DNA from: Dactylonectria macrodidyma
Lineage: Eukaryota > Ascomycota > Sordariomycetes > Hypocreales > Nectriaceae
Reading direction: 5' to 3'
Assembly (NCBI GenBank): GCA_020744425.1
Contig: JAGMUV010000005.1
Location: forward strand, 2,666,001 to 2,730,000
DNA length: 64,000 bases
Positions 1-12,299 of this stretch are shown here, piece by piece (position 1 is the first letter of the stretch; the number at the start of each line of letters is the position of its first letter). Position numbers and translations under genes: made by a program. The notes beneath the pieces are model-generated. The model searched no databases and had not been told where the DNA came from. It saw nothing but the letters and a program-made list of their open reading frames with translations.

Positions 1-767
1 ACAGTGCCTCCAACGGCAGAGTGGCCAGCCGTGTGAGGGTTGACCTGGTAGCAATCAAAGGCGTCCTCATAGGTAGTAGTGTTGTAGCACTCGTCAAGGT
101 TGGCCTGCACGCCGGACTGGAAGCCGTTCGAGTTGAAAGAACGCGAGAGGCAGTACTCCGCAGAAGTGGACGAGGAATTCAGGTGAAGAGTCAAGTTGAC
201 AAACGGACCATCCGTCACGCAACCAGAGCTGACGCCCTCGCCGCCAAAGCCGGTATCGGGATCGAAGACGACGGAGCCCGCGAGATCGTCCATGTCGAGG
301 ACTTCGTTCCAGTAAGGCTGGCCGCCCTCATAACCACACTCGGATTGGAGCAGATACTCATGGACACGCATAAAGTAACGGTGCCAGGGCAAAAAAGCAC
401 CCTAGTATTGTTGTTAGAGCTTTCAGGTTTATAACGATCGGCATCCGCATACGTACCACATTGTGGATGACATTGGACTGCACGATGTGGGCCCAGTCAA
501 GCTCGTCCCATCGGTTCAGAGCACCGGTGATACCAGCCTGAGCAGGACGATCCATCAGGCAAAGCTCGGCGTCGATGTACGCTGTTTTTTCGGTAGTTGT
601 CATGTTGTTCCTAGATCTTGTTAGTCCTAGAATCAGAGAATAATTGAAGTTCAAACGCACCATGCTTTTCGCTGCGACTTGGTCGTGCAAGTCGTGTTCC
701 ACGAAGCAGCCGTAGCAAGCTGGGTAATTGCCAGTAGAGAGAGAAGAGAGCGCAAAGAAGGAGCCAT
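1..767 (-). CDS. Secreted tyrosinase (type-3 copper), 3' part outside window
   Basis: Tyrosinase/polyphenol oxidase, which oxidises phenols through a binuclear copper site. Exons read 767-661, 610-457 and 401-1 (minus); both joins keep phase. The start at 767 gives a hydrophobic signal peptide of about 21 residues (MAPSLRSLLSLL...), followed by a Cys-containing stretch and EKTAYIDAELCLM, typical of short secreted fungal tyrosinases. The CuA ligands are visible as AHIVQSNVIH and PWHRYF, with the third His near residue 94. The CuB signature HTAGHSAVGG lies at the very left edge. The rest of the CuB domain is off-window, so length cannot be judged. Nothing is broken in the part seen. The family assignment is firm; the physiological substrate (melanin-type phenols or other) is not readable. 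Confidence 0.9.
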
Positions 768-2523
768 GGCTTCAGGTTTCAGGTTTGGAAACGACAGGAC
801 TGTGAAGAGTAGAAGTAATGACAGGATGGAGCTTTGTGGACTGGATGGAACTGTCTTGAAGTTTTTAATCGCTTCGATACAAAGCCTTCTTATATCTCGT
901 TGAGTCCAATGTCATTGCTGTAAAAGTCCCTGCGCTCCGATATCGTCAAGGTCAAGTTACGCAAGCAAAAGTTTTAAAACTACTATCCGCGTCACCTACG
1001 CTTGTTCCCTTATCCACCTCACGCTGTAGACTAAACGAGATCTGCCAAGCTACGCGTCGTAATAGATACCACCAGGAAAAAGGAAACCAGAGAGGCTCAA
1101 AATGCGACGTTGAAGAGGTCATGGGTATAACACATGGCGAAACTAACTAACCCTTGCTTTCAACTTACGTGGACATAAGTGGGGGTTGGTTGTGGCTTCC
1201 CCCTGCTTAGAACGAACTGCCAGGAAGCTAGAAAGGGGAAGGGGGTATCGGATGCAACTCCACGTCATGTTCGATACCACGCTGGCTCGTGTGCGTAGAT
1301 AGGCAGCGGGAATAGCAGGGTCAAGTGTAGGTCAAATGCCCATGCGCTAGCATGCGTAGCAGCTTATTCGCGAGAAACACAATTCATCTTGAATTGTGAC
1401 CCAGGAACAAGTCGTTGAGATGGAACCCTGAGACATCGTACGTTTTCTCTTGGCATTACGTCGCAACTCCCACCCTTGCCATCGGTGCCCGGGCCATTCC
1501 TGGCAAGATAAAGGAGAAGGGACCAGTTTATCTAAAGATTTGGCTTTTCCATGTTGAAACAGCTTATTTCGTCACCGAAAGGGGCCAGAAGACGGTACGA
1601 TGAGCAAGACGTGGACCAATTCGCCTGCTGCTTGATCTTGATCTGATAAAAGCCGCTCGCCTTACCAGAAGCGAAAGGATCAAAAACTCACCAGTACCGC
1701 CCTACAAGGTCATCTCGGCAGGAGAATAACAAAGGTTAAACAAGGCTTCTAAGAATAGGTAGTCAAAGTACAAATCTAGACTGTACAAATTCTCTCCGCC
1801 AATGACTGGACCCGGTGGGCCACCACCACATCGGAAGCTCATGCACACGCCGATTGAGTCGCAGATTCCGAGCTCCGGACAAGGATCAGCTGCGCCTCAA
1901 TCCGATCCCCAAAACCTCATTTATTCTACAAGGCCAAGTCGCAGAACAGGGGATGTTGTGGGACTGAACGTGGCTGAGAAACGGTTGCTCTGCAGGGGGA
2001 GGCTAAACGCCATGGGACCATACCTGTAAAAGATCAGTCTACCTTTGAGAAGAGGCCGTTGAGAGAGGCTTTAAAGCTAAGCCACAATAGATGTCAACAG
2101 AAGGCGAACCTTTTGCGTTTGACAGCCTTCTACAAGTATATCCGATACATCATTGTTTTGTGGTTTTTCGCATTCAGCTACTCCCTCGTGTCCTCGTGTC
2201 AGTTGTTCGAATCTCTGCATCCGACCATCGACATCCCTTTCTCCCTCACCTTCGTCCTGAAATAGTTGCTCCAATCGGAAATACATCATATACTTTTATA
2301 TCTGCTACCTACAGACTATCTCGGCTTACTGTTAATATTTCTGATGGCAATTAGCGAAGGCGGAGGCAGGGCCTGGCAACGCAAATAGTTTCTGTGTATT
2401 CTTTAGGGATACTCCAAGCTCCATTGCCATGAAGAAAACTTCTGCCTAAGTTTGATACAAGCAAGCACCACCCATTGGCAAGGATCCATCACTCCGAGCC
2501 TTTCCAGGTGTTTGATGAGCCAG
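768..2523. other. Intergenic, upstream of tyrosinase
   Basis: About 1.75 kb between the tyrosinase start and the 3' end of the next gene. It has only short frames with no recognisable product and no intron-linked coding pattern. It probably holds the tyrosinase promoter and the 3' UTR of the 2524-4790 gene. No repeat or RNA gene was seen. Confidence 0.5.
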
Positions 2524-4790
2524 CTACATCGCAGCCCATTTCTCAATTAAGAATGCAAGCTGATTTTCAACCCCAGTGGCGTCGACGTCGGGATCAGATG
2601 CCAGCATATCCTTAATCTCCTCCAGCTGAGGGATCGAAAAGGCGATGGGGAGATCCTTCTCGACGGCCTCCGGGCCCCAATCCTCGACATATGGGCGCGC
2701 GGCTTCGGGAATCGGTTTCTTCATGGCCCAGGCTAGGGCTAGGGCAGCTTGAAGCAAAAGTCCGGCAAGTTTCGTCGCGCGGGTCGAAAGGAGGGATAAT
2801 TTGCAATCTCTTGTGAAAAGATCGTGGGTTGCCGGGTCGTCGAGAATAGGGATGAGGTTCAGCATCGTCAAGGCAATAACCCGAGTTACCCAAGCACCGA
2901 ATGGCCACTTTCGAAGGTACCTTTCTGCCATTGTGGTATCTTCTTCGCAGGTTTGAAGCAAAATATCTTTCACAGTGGTACCCGGAGGATTATACGGGGT
3001 GTCGAATACCGCATTTAAAGGCAGGTGCTGAAGGACAGTGTATATGACTTCATTCTCATGCATTCTAACAGAGTCAGTTCCTGGCGGTGGCTCGCGGGGA
3101 GTGTGAAAAACAAGGCAGCGAAACTGAAAAATACAAACCTAAGGAAGCATGTTAATGGAATAAAGTTCTCCTCATAAAGGAACCTCGGAGGTAATCCCTC
3201 TCTGAACTGCCTCAGTCTAATGTAGAACATTCTGCGAGCGCGAATATCAGCATCACTGCCTCTAATGGTATCACTAGAGTTGATATGATGCATCAGCTCA
3301 TTCCAGAGTTCTGCCACCACGCAACTAAGGAAGCCAGTTCCCTGGACGAGGGGAATTTGGCCGTTTGAGGGCTTGAAAGGTTGCCCTAAGACGTTGACAT
3401 TACACATTCTTTCGACTTTCACGGTCTTGTAGCCCTCTACCAGTTTTGGAATCCTTGGTGGGGGCATGATAGACGGCTGCGAGTACCAAAGAGCAACGCG
3501 ACTAGAAGGACAGATTAACAAAGCAACTCATGAAAGTGGCTGGTGCATGCAAACTCACGTCTCCATGGCAAAGAGCCCCCAAAGAACACATGAAATGACT
3601 CGTCTCTCTTTGGAATCTTCGGGGTTTTCATCGCCGAGGCTGTTGAACCTCTCCTCGAGCCGCAGGCGTCGCAAAATCGTAAAGGCCGTAAAGCGATACA
3701 CTCGCGCAGCTCTATCTTTTCCTGCGACAGCTGTGGCAAGGTACATGAAAACAAGAGCCTGGACGGTAGGGATGGAGGGACGGCCATTCTCACGGGTAAG
3801 AAGCCCTTTTGACTCCTCGAGAAACCGTTCCGCCAAGTCTTGTTGTGTTCTTGCGGCGAATAGTTTAGCTCGTTCCGAGAATTGCTAGCCAATAACATTA
3901 GTGAGAAATGAGGTTGGGCTGAAGCGTCCCTGTGTCAAACATACACATCGCAAAGCGCAAATGGCATTTACTAGAAGCGGGGAGCACCATTTGGCTTTCT
4001 GAACATCTCCGGCCGCCATGTCTTCAACGAAAGCGACACGGTCAAGACATGGGAAGCAGTAAACGGAGTCCCAGATGAAGAGATTGGTGATGAGCTCGGA
4101 CAAGAGACCATCGTCGATGACGGTAGTCCATGGACGGGCGTGGACCTTGATGGCACTGATGTAGAGAGAACTCAGGTCGAGCCGACTTAGTTGTGCATTA
4201 CCTGACCTCTCATTGGAACCCGGGTTGGGGATCAGTACCTCGCCTTGTTTGAAGGCTTGAAAAACGCGGAGGGGGAAGTGAGACCCCCTAACGCGGCGAA
4301 GGACGTCGTCGGCTTCCAACGCTGGTTTGTCGCGTAAGAGGATGAAGAGTTCCCGGTAGTCGGCGTTTTCAAGCTCGAGATGGTTATGCTTCCGCTTTAG
4401 GTCCGCGGGAGTGTCACTCGTCCTGTTGGCCCTGTAGATGCATTTGGCTTTTCTCTTGAGGCAATGCCCGCAGATGGGCCTGACGCTATCGCACTAGACG
4501 GAGGGGCCAGTTAGACAGGGCTCTGGACCTTCTAGATGCTACGTAGTAGGCCAGAAATTGCAACTCTATGCTTGCAGCTCTAACCAGCTTACCTTTGCCT
4601 TCCTTCGACGGCAATCATCGCAGGCGACGTCGACGGCGATCCGCTTCGTTTTGGGGGATTCTGTAGTCGCATTCAAGGCCAAGGATGTTGCGAGAGCCAC
4701 AGATGAGCCTGGATCTGCGGCGATGAGTTCTTCAACGTGTGCCGTGGCGGGGAGAAGATGGACGACTTTTCGCAGTTCGGTCTGATCCAT
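2524..4790 (-). CDS. Zn2Cys6 transcription factor with fungal-specific regulatory domain
   Basis: Nuclear DNA-binding regulator of 658 residues. Exons: 4790-4593, 4493-3945, 3884-3559, 3501-3139, 3064-2524; phases agree throughout. The zinc cluster has the canonical spacing C57-x2-C60-x6-C67-x6-C74-x2-C77-x6-C84 and is split by the first intron exactly between K66 and C67. The middle region (about residues 150-300) looks like the fungal transcription factor regulatory domain (Fungal_trans / middle homology region), with WDSVYCFPCLD and the following PLLVNAICALRC helix. The start at 4790 is the only ATG in frame ahead of the cluster. It diverges from another Zn2Cys6 gene at 6083, so the 1.3 kb between them is a shared promoter region. 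Target genes cannot be read from sequence; the tyrosinase downstream is only a positional candidate. Confidence 0.88.
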
Positions 4791-6082
4791 GGCTGTTCAT
4801 TGGCGTCACTTGCACTCCGTACAGTTGAGGAGGCAAATCATGAACGGATTCGGTTTCTTTTAGCGCGGAGAAGCACCCGACACCCCGGGGCCAATCATGT
4901 CGCAGGCGCTACTTCTGACTAAGAGAGAGAGAGCAAGATTTCGGGGTTTTGAGAATTCGGCGGGCCTCGAACGCCCAAGCTGCCAAGTTGATGCTGTAGC
5001 GAACGACGGTTGCTTTGTTGGTAAGCCATTTTTGCCGACTTAGTAAGACCGTACTCCGTAGGAGCACGGTAATACTAAGTACCTACCTTATGCACGTACT
5101 GTACAGTACAGGGGTAAGTGCGGCGAATCAAAGGACCTGGTAAGCTGGTCTGGCGGTCGAGGAATTCATCAACAGGAATCGCCCAACCATGGGATGATCT
5201 GTGAGTGCAGTGGGGTCGATCGTGTGCCCTTGCTTCTGGCGGTCTGGGCCATGCACCTGAGACACATGGAACTGATGCTGATGCAGATTGTAAGAGTAAC
5301 AGTGAAGATGATTGGCAGTACTGCTGGTGAGCGATGGCGGTCATGATTGAAAACAAGTAGAAGTTGCTGCGAAATTTGGGTGCCTCAGTCCGCCTTTACA
5401 CATCACATGTTCGCTGGACGGATACAGGCCAAATTCGGTTGAAGCCCCCGACAAGCGATTCCGTCCAAACTAATCTGTACAACCTCCTCTTTTCTCCTCA
5501 ATATTCCCTTCTCACTATCCCTCTCTCCTCAATCTTCCTCGGTAACTAACGGGCTGAGAAAGGTGAAGATCCAGCCACCGGACCAGCCCCGGTGAACCCC
5601 CGGCATTTTCCATGCTCAAAGCAACCCAAAAGACTTCAAAAAGACTCTAGACTCGGAGAAGATCGGGAGGACCCGGACTAGCCCCCTCCTCGGTCAGCAG
5701 CAAACTTGAGTCGAGCACACCCCCGCGCTGGCGTTCAGTGGCTTTCAGTGGCCGAAGCCCTGTAAAACATAAATCGCTGGTGGGTCCACCCCCAAAGACG
5801 GTGGCCCGATTCCGTCTTCCGCCTTCCACCTTCCAACAGCCCCCACTAACTCCCGCTGAACTGCCTCTAACTCGCTGGGGCTAGCGACGGGACAATACGC
5901 CCCTCGGCTGTTCCTCCGGCAGGAAATCCAAGTCGCCGAACTGCGCCATTCTTCAACACCACGAATCGAGCATCACGACATTCTTTCCTCCTACCACCAA
6001 GTTTCCGACCACTACAACGACTACGACTCAACCCCGATCCCGATTCCTTTTGCAGACTTGCGGGCTGCCGCGCTCCTTCGAC
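4791..6082. other. Divergent promoter region between two Zn2Cys6 genes
   Basis: About 1.3 kb shared upstream region of two divergent regulators. It holds no convincing coding frame. Around 5480-6050 it becomes pyrimidine-rich (CTCCTC/CCACC runs), as is common in fungal leaders ahead of the 6083 start. A palindrome-rich stretch sits near 5045-5115. Confidence 0.45.
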
Positions 6083-8610
6083 ATGACGAATCCCAAGGTC
6101 GCGCGACGCCCTGGCCGGGACTCACGCATCTCGCGCTCCTCGCCTGGTGGCACACTCTGCAAGACTTGCACGCCATGTCGCCAGAAGAAAGTTCGATGCG
6201 ACGGCGCGCGCCCGCAGTGCGTCGAGTGCACCACCAATAACCTGCCCTGTATCTATCCTCACGATGCCCGCCGAGAACCTCGACCGTCCCGCGCTCGTGT
6301 CCAGAGCCTCGAAGCCACCGTTACAGCCATGCTCAATCACATGAAGGCGTCCGGGATTCTCCCTCCCGAGTTGCAGTCAGCTTGGACAGCCGAGCTAATG
6401 GACACGGCCGACCCATCACGAGCTTCTCACGAATACACCTCTCATGGCCTCAGTCGCCTAGCCTCAACCGCCGCCATCGCAAGCCCTCTTCCGACCCCCA
6501 CGGCCTCTACTGGTGCTCACGACATGGGCGCCGGCTTTCTCTCCTCGCCGCCGCGGAGCAGTGTAGGGCCGACCGACGGCGAAACGAAACCGCAAATAGG
6601 CAGCTTTGGCAACATTCTCTCGGTATCGAACCAGCCTGGATTGGGCTCGGAACAAGCACCTGGCTCAAAGGCGCCGGTCCCTCGTCCCATCAGCAACGAC
6701 GGCAACGGCGACGGCGCAAGCGGCCTCTCGCCTAGTGAGGCACGAGTCGCCGGTGTTTTCCACGAGAACGGCTACGTCTCTGCTGTCCACGGCCTAGCTA
6801 GTATCATGAACCCGACATCGCGCGCACAACACCGAGAAAACATCTCCACCATGACCCGGAAAGGCGACGATGCCATCGCCGCCTCTAAGGCCCGCCTCAT
6901 TAGCAATGCCGCGCTTCAGCGCCAACGAGAAGCTCGCATGTTCCGACGTCCGCAGGAGATGATGGACCTCGACGGCTGCGACCCGGAAATGGCCAAGCAT
7001 CTGCTCGACCTGCACTTCAACCGCCAGCACTACGCCTACCTCATCTCATACCGCCCTGCTTTCATGGACAGTCTCGCCAGCGGCGGCGGCCCGTTCGTCA
7101 ACAAGCTTTTGCTTAATGCCATCTTCTATTCGACTTCCCTGTACAGCGACCGTCCCTGTCTACGCGCCGATCCCGACGATCCCCAGAGTGTTGGCCGACG
7201 TTTCTATGACCGATTCCGTGAACTCCTAGTTGATGAACTCGACAAACCCAGTATTCCTTCAGCCCTTGCACTGCTTCTCACCAGCGTCTCGCTGGTATCT
7301 CAAGGACGCCCCAGCGCAGGCTGGAGCCTGTCTGGAACCGCCCATCGCATGATCATCGACTTAGGCTGCCACCTGATGCTAGGTCCCGACTACCAGAGCA
7401 CTGCCGGCGTCAGCAACGAACGCATGTTGCGGCGGGATTTGGAACAGGAGATGCGCAAGCGCCTTTACTGGGCCGCCTTCACAACCGATACCACCCAAGC
7501 CTTGTACCTCGGCAGGCCCTGCATGTTTGCCTCGGCGCAGGCCAGGGTGCCATTGCAGCTGCTAGACACATTCGAGGAGCTCGAGGAATGGGAGCCCTAC
7601 ACCGACCCTGAATCTCCGGCCACGGCACCACCTCCGTATGGTGCCCAGCCTGCCCATGCCGTGTCGACATTTAGCAGCTTGGTAAGGCTGCTCCAAATCT
7701 CGACGAGGATCAACGAAATTTACGGCATTCAGTGCATGAAGCACAGCGCCGAATACCTCCTTAATAAGAAGGCCTCGATCGAAAAAGAGTTGGAAAAGTG
7801 GCAGGCTGGTCTCCCCGCTCACTTACGATTTGACCCTGACGATACCCTCAACATCACGCCCCCACCCCATCAAATCACCCCACAGTAAGCCATCCCACCC
7901 CGTTTACCCCCACAGGAGATACTAATCGCGCCCGCCATAGCACGACGTTCCACGCCATGACCATCCTCCTTCATCGTGCCTTTTTGGAAGAGGGTCACCT
8001 CCGACGACACTCGGATGAGACCGCCAAACGACGGGGCGAGGAGGCATGCGTGCAGAGCGCCCTCATGATTCAAAAGCTCGTACGCCGATATCGCGAGTCC
8101 TTTACCCTACGCCGTGCTCCATTCCTGCTCTCATATGCCGTCTACTCGGCCGTTATTGCAATTCTCCGCCAAGAGCGTCGTGAAAGAGGCCAATTCACTG
8201 AGCCCATCTCCTTTTTCTGGACCTGTCTCAGCGAGCTCCAAGTTGGATGCAACTTTGGCCTGAAGAAACCCCTAAGTGTCCTCCAAGATATGGTTCGAGA
8301 GTTCCAAGTGAGCATCAAAGAGGGCAGCGCTGCTGGGCCAGAGCAGCCAGTGCCGGCCGGTCTCGATGAAAGTTTCTTCTTCCCTCTCGCAATGACGCCG
8401 TCCAACGGGGTCATGTCACATAATGCGACGCATCCACCGGCCACATACATGCCTACGGTGACTTCCGAGTATATGGGAGGAGTCATGGACCATGTCGATC
8501 CCGTCTGGGGAAATTCGCCAGGTCTACTGGACTTCCTAAATGACCAGGAAAAGGACATTTCGCAGGACGCCTTGTATGGACTTTTCGCCCCGTCTCAGCC
8601 GTTCCCATGA
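6083..8610 (+). CDS. Zn2Cys6 transcription factor
   Basis: Nuclear zinc-cluster regulator of 823 residues in two exons, 6083-7884 and 7941-8610 (56 bp intron GTAAGC...CATAG, phase 2). The cluster spacing is C29-x2-C32-x6-C39-x6-C46-x2-C49-x6-C56 with an extra Cys26 just before it. A Ser/Pro/Gly-rich linker follows to about residue 300. The regulatory domain then includes HLLDLHFNRQHYAYLISYRPAF and, after the intron, TFHAMTILLHRAFL, a pattern shared with NirA/XlnR-like large fungal regulators. The open frame extends to 6050, but only through a TTG, so the first ATG at 6083 is the start. The preceding leader is long and CT/CA-rich. Specific target pathway not recognisable. Confidence 0.9.
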
Positions 8611-9863
8611 CTGCCACTAGCATAGGGGAACAAGGCCTTGCCCATTGCGGCGAGACAAGACCCCAGAAATAGCATCCGGCCGCGTGGTGCCGGGAGGTTG
8701 AGTGTGGCCAAATGGGTGCCGTAGCTCTATTAGCTCTATCCCATCACCAGCTACGCTAGTCCGAGTGTCTCTCAATTTTCCCGTCTAGGACGCAGGCTGT
8801 CGTGGTATCGCAACGTCGCTTCGAGTATGATTCACGACAGTCCTTGTTCCGGCAGCCTGGTTTCCGCCAAGAGGAACCAGGGAGTGTGATCAGCAACCAA
8901 AAGCAAAAATAGTGTCAACAGTCAGGGACGTGACTTTCCCGGGCGAACACTAACCATCATACTCTGGACGCAGGGAGATGCTCTGGACCTGCCGATCTTG
9001 GACTCTGGTCAGAGCGATATTATTTTGGCGAGCTGGGACTAGAAGCGATACTTCGGAGTTCCTCCGTCACCCAATCGCTCTAACAATGTCAAACGCTCCC
9101 CTGAGACATGCAGCGCGCTTGGTTCGGTTTATAAGGGTCGCTTACTAGCAATAAAGCTCCGGCCCGTGGGGAGGAAAGACATATTTACTTTTTATTCCAA
9201 ATATCTTGGGCTAAATAGGGGCTTGGGGTTGGGGGGTTCAAGGACAGGGCACTGTTCGTATTAGATGCGGGCAGAGGAACGGACCGATTTTAGGTCGCTT
9301 AGAGTAACTCGAGCCTTTTCCTTGTATGGAGAGGTTGCGCTATGAATTCATGATATCGAAGATACCCAAAAACAATTCTTGAAAGAGGCATGTCCCTTTT
9401 TTGGCCGCAATTCTGGCACCTCCTTACGGTTCTGAAGATCAATGCAGTTGGCTGGCGTGTTGTCTGTAAAAGATCAAGATACCCTTCTAGTGACCCTTAC
9501 CCTATACCACAAAAATCCAGAGCAAGTATAAGCAAATATGAGTGCTTCACACGCTTGGAACAGGCATTGAATAATGAAAAGAATGGTTGAGTATTTATTC
9601 ACAATTGAAATAGAATCCAGGTCAAATTTAATTATTCTGCGTGAACCAGCTCGTGAGTAACGAGATTGACTATGACTCAGCGGTTGGAGGAGCGGGGTCT
9701 CTGTGCTACGAAGCAGGCTGCGAAATCGCTCTGAAAATTGTACCCATCACCATCAAGCCATATATTATTTAGCAAACTCGTTGCACACTGTTGGCGCTAC
9801 AAAACTTACTAGACCGTCTATTTCTTCCCTTTAACACGTTAGCAGAGTGTCGAGCCGCCTTTG
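8611..9863. other. Intergenic, no gene seen
   Basis: About 1.25 kb between two plus-strand genes: 3' UTR of the zinc-cluster gene and the promoter of the Nudix gene. The only frames are short and have no recognisable content or splice partners. Confidence 0.45.
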
Positions 9864-10505
9864 ATGGCTTTAGAGAATCCCCACCCTCGCGTTGGTGTTG
9901 CAGCCCTCATATACGGCCCAGACGGCAAGTTTGTCACGGGGAAGCGCAAAGGCAGCCACGGCGCAGGTAAAAACATAGCATAAACTCCTCTTTAATCGGA
10001 TCGAGGGCCTTTAAACAGGCTGACAGGATACATCATAAATTAGGAACATGGCAGCTTCCAGGCGGCCACCTGGAGTACGGCGAGAGCGTCTTGACTTGTG
10101 CCGAGCGAGAGGCACTGGAAGAGACGGGATTGCAGGTCCGGGGCATCAAGGTTGTCGCTGTGACCAACGACGTGTTTGAGGAGGCGGGGAAGCACTACGT
10201 GACGCTGTTTGTGCGCTGCGAGATGGCCGACCAGGCAGCTGAACCCGAGGTACGTTATAGTCGAGACAGCCATCAAGACAACCTCATTGGGTGGAGGCGA
10301 AATACGGAGCTGAACTGGCTAACACCTACCCTAGGTGCTGGAGCCGAATAAGTGCGAAGGCTGGTACTGGAAGACGTGGGATGATTTGAAGCAGATGCTG
10401 GCTGCCCTTCAACAGGGCGAGTCGGAGTCGCAGGGGGATGCGCTGTTCCTCCCCTTGGTGCACCTCCTTCAGCAGACATCCGACCTAGCTGGTCTGAGAC
10501 TCTAA
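9864..10505 (+). CDS. Nudix hydrolase, NUDT15/MTH2-like
   Basis: Small nucleotide pyrophosphohydrolase of 159 residues; it probably hydrolyses (oxidised) nucleoside triphosphates. Exons 9864-9966, 10044-10249, 10335-10505, all phases consistent. Two of the three exons are too small to stand out on their own. The Nudix box is intact: G-HLEYG-E-SVLTCAE-RE-A-L-EE-T-G. It is preceded by the GKRKGSHGAG and TWQLPGGH segments and followed by HYVTLFVRCEM and the EPNKCEGWYW segment, which match the NUDT15 branch of the family. No targeting signal is seen, so it is probably cytosolic or nuclear. Length is normal for the family. Confidence 0.9.
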
Positions 10506-11216
10506 TTTTACATACACGAATATTGAACTTAAAATGGGCATCTAGAATTGCACTATTCACTTCTTGCCACTTCTTGAGGTGGACATGTGCTTGTACTAGG
10601 AAACTGATGCTTGGACAATAGCAGTGAGAAAAGGGATGTTCTCGCGATGGTGGTGTTGCTAACTTGCTAAGCGATGCGCCAGCGCAAAGGCCGTGCGTGC
10701 GACACACAGCTGCATCTAAGTCTGAATAACCCGATTGAGGATAAGCCAACTAGTTTAGAGGCTCCTATTTGTGTTTAAACAGCCAAGTTCAAGCCAGGAA
10801 CTACCTCGGCGACAATGCTGTCCTGTCTCGTCCATAGCTCCTTGGGTTGCGCGGAACCGCGATGCATTTGCGATCGACACGATTTTTTTCTGTTTTCTGA
10901 TGGTCAGCTACAAGTCCAAACCGCCGTAGTGACGGTGGCCGATGTTGCTAGCCATGCTACCAATCGTGACAACTCCCTAGCACCACACCTCAGAGATACC
11001 AGCATCGTGATGTAGTACGTACAGTCAGCTCAGAGTGTTCATGTCCGTATCTGTAGGAGTCACTTTTGGAGTATATAATGCCATGGAATATCCTCGCAAT
11101 CCAGATCTTTTCTCACCACCATCACTCATCTCTCAATCACTTCTACTCTACTCAACTCGCTTCTTCCAGCTCTTCAGATCATTTAACCGTCTACTTGACT
11201 ATCTGCCTCGTTCATC
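10506..11216. other. Intergenic, promoter of 11217 gene
   Basis: About 710 bp. The last 100 bp before the next start are strongly pyrimidine-rich (TCACTTCTACTCTACTC), a layout typical of well-expressed fungal genes. No coding content was recognised. Confidence 0.5.
11072..11078 (+). promoter_or_regulatory. TATA-like element
   Basis: TATATAA about 140 bp ahead of the start at 11217 and just upstream of a CT-rich leader. Position and sequence fit a core promoter TATA box; this is inference from sequence alone. Confidence 0.4.
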
Positions 11217-12299
11217 ATGTCTGATATCATCTCCCAACTCCAGGTCATCATCCGCGAGAGCGGCTGTCTCCTTGACCTCACTGCCATTCTCAACTTGAGC
11301 ATCTGCCCCAAGATTGACATTCTCGCTCCTCAACCCTACAAGGTTGAGCAGGAGCAGGACTACATCACTGTCACCACTTCCGAGGTAAGTAGACGAGCAC
11401 TTTCAAGCCATCAAACACTCAGTATACTAACAAAGATACAGAAGAAAAAGAAACCGCAGGGTGGCAAGAATGTCCACTTCCGCCGTGGCTGCACCGGCAG
11501 CGACTGCTACGAGGTCCCCGAGCAAGTCTGCAAGAAGGATCACGTCAGCCAGGACATCCAGATCCTGATCCTCCTTGGCCTCCTTACTACCGATGAACTC
11601 AATGAGTACCTCTATAAGACTGGTGACCTCCAGCCGGGCCAGTCTATCATTGACAGTGGCGACGGCAAAGTCAGCGTCGACCCTCTCTTGAGCCTGTCTG
11701 TTGGCGATAATGGAGACATCACCAAGCTCACTGTCGGCGGCGACAGCCTCCTGAGTCTTGATCTCCTGGGACTGGGCAAGCGCACCAACCGTCTCCTTGA
11801 CGTTGATGTCGGTGGCGAGAGCGACAAAAAGCCGGCTGCCATTGATGTCGATGTCCTCACTCATCCCCCTGCCGGTCGTAACGGCCGCCCCAAGGGCACC
11901 GGCCGCATCCTCGGCCTCGACGTCGACCTCAGCAGCCTTGGCAACGGCCCCAAATCGGGCTCTGGATACCACACCCGCAGCGGCAAAGAAGTGTTCACCC
12001 ACTACCAGCCCATCTGCAGCAAGGGGTTCAAGCAGAAGCATCTTAAGAAGTGTCACAAGGAGCAGGCCACAGACGTGAACCACTGCCTCGCCGCCTGCCA
12101 GGCGAAGGGTGCTCTCCTCACTCTGGCTGCCGACGTTAGGGTTGGTGACGTCGCCAACATCCAGGTTTGCGTCGCTGTTGAGTTCAACCAGAAGGCTCAG
12201 GATGGCAACTGCCGTTACCTCGTTGCCCCTGAGAACAAGCCTTACAAGGAGTCTTACCTTGAGCCCAAGGATGATAGCTACACCTTCATCCGCAACTAG
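11217..12299 (+). CDS. Uncharacterised protein with Cys-rich tail
   Basis: 341 residues in exons 11217-11384 and 11442-12299. I do not recognise the family. No signal peptide is visible: the N-terminus (MSDIISQLQVII...) is amphipathic with two early Cys. The middle is made of short Leu/Asp/Gly-rich repeats (SLLSLDLLGLG, RLLDVDVGGE, GRILGLDVDLSSLG), suggesting a repetitive beta or coiled structure. The last 110 residues carry seven Cys in a pattern loosely like a PAN/apple module (HCLAACQ...CVAVEFNQ...NCRYL); this likeness is tentative. The 57 bp intron (GTAAGT...ACAG) has no stop and preserves frame, so a retained-intron form with 19 extra residues is possible. A strong-looking promoter suggests high expression. 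Confidence 0.75.
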   Translation: MSDIISQLQVIIRESGCLLDLTAILNLSICPKIDILAPQPYKVEQEQDYITVTTSEVSRRALSSHQTLSILTKIQKKKKPQGGKNVHFRRGCTGSDCYEVPEQVCKKDHVSQDIQILILLGLLTTDELNEYLYKTGDLQPGQSIIDSGDGKVSVDPLLSLSVGDNGDITKLTVGGDSLLSLDLLGLGKRTNRLLDVDVGGESDKKPAAIDVDVLTHPPAGRNGRPKGTGRILGLDVDLSSLGNGPKSGSGYHTRSGKEVFTHYQPICSKGFKQKHLKKCHKEQATDVNHCLAACQAKGALLTLAADVRVGDVANIQVCVAVEFNQKAQDGNCRYLVAPENKPYKESYLEPKDDSYTFIRN

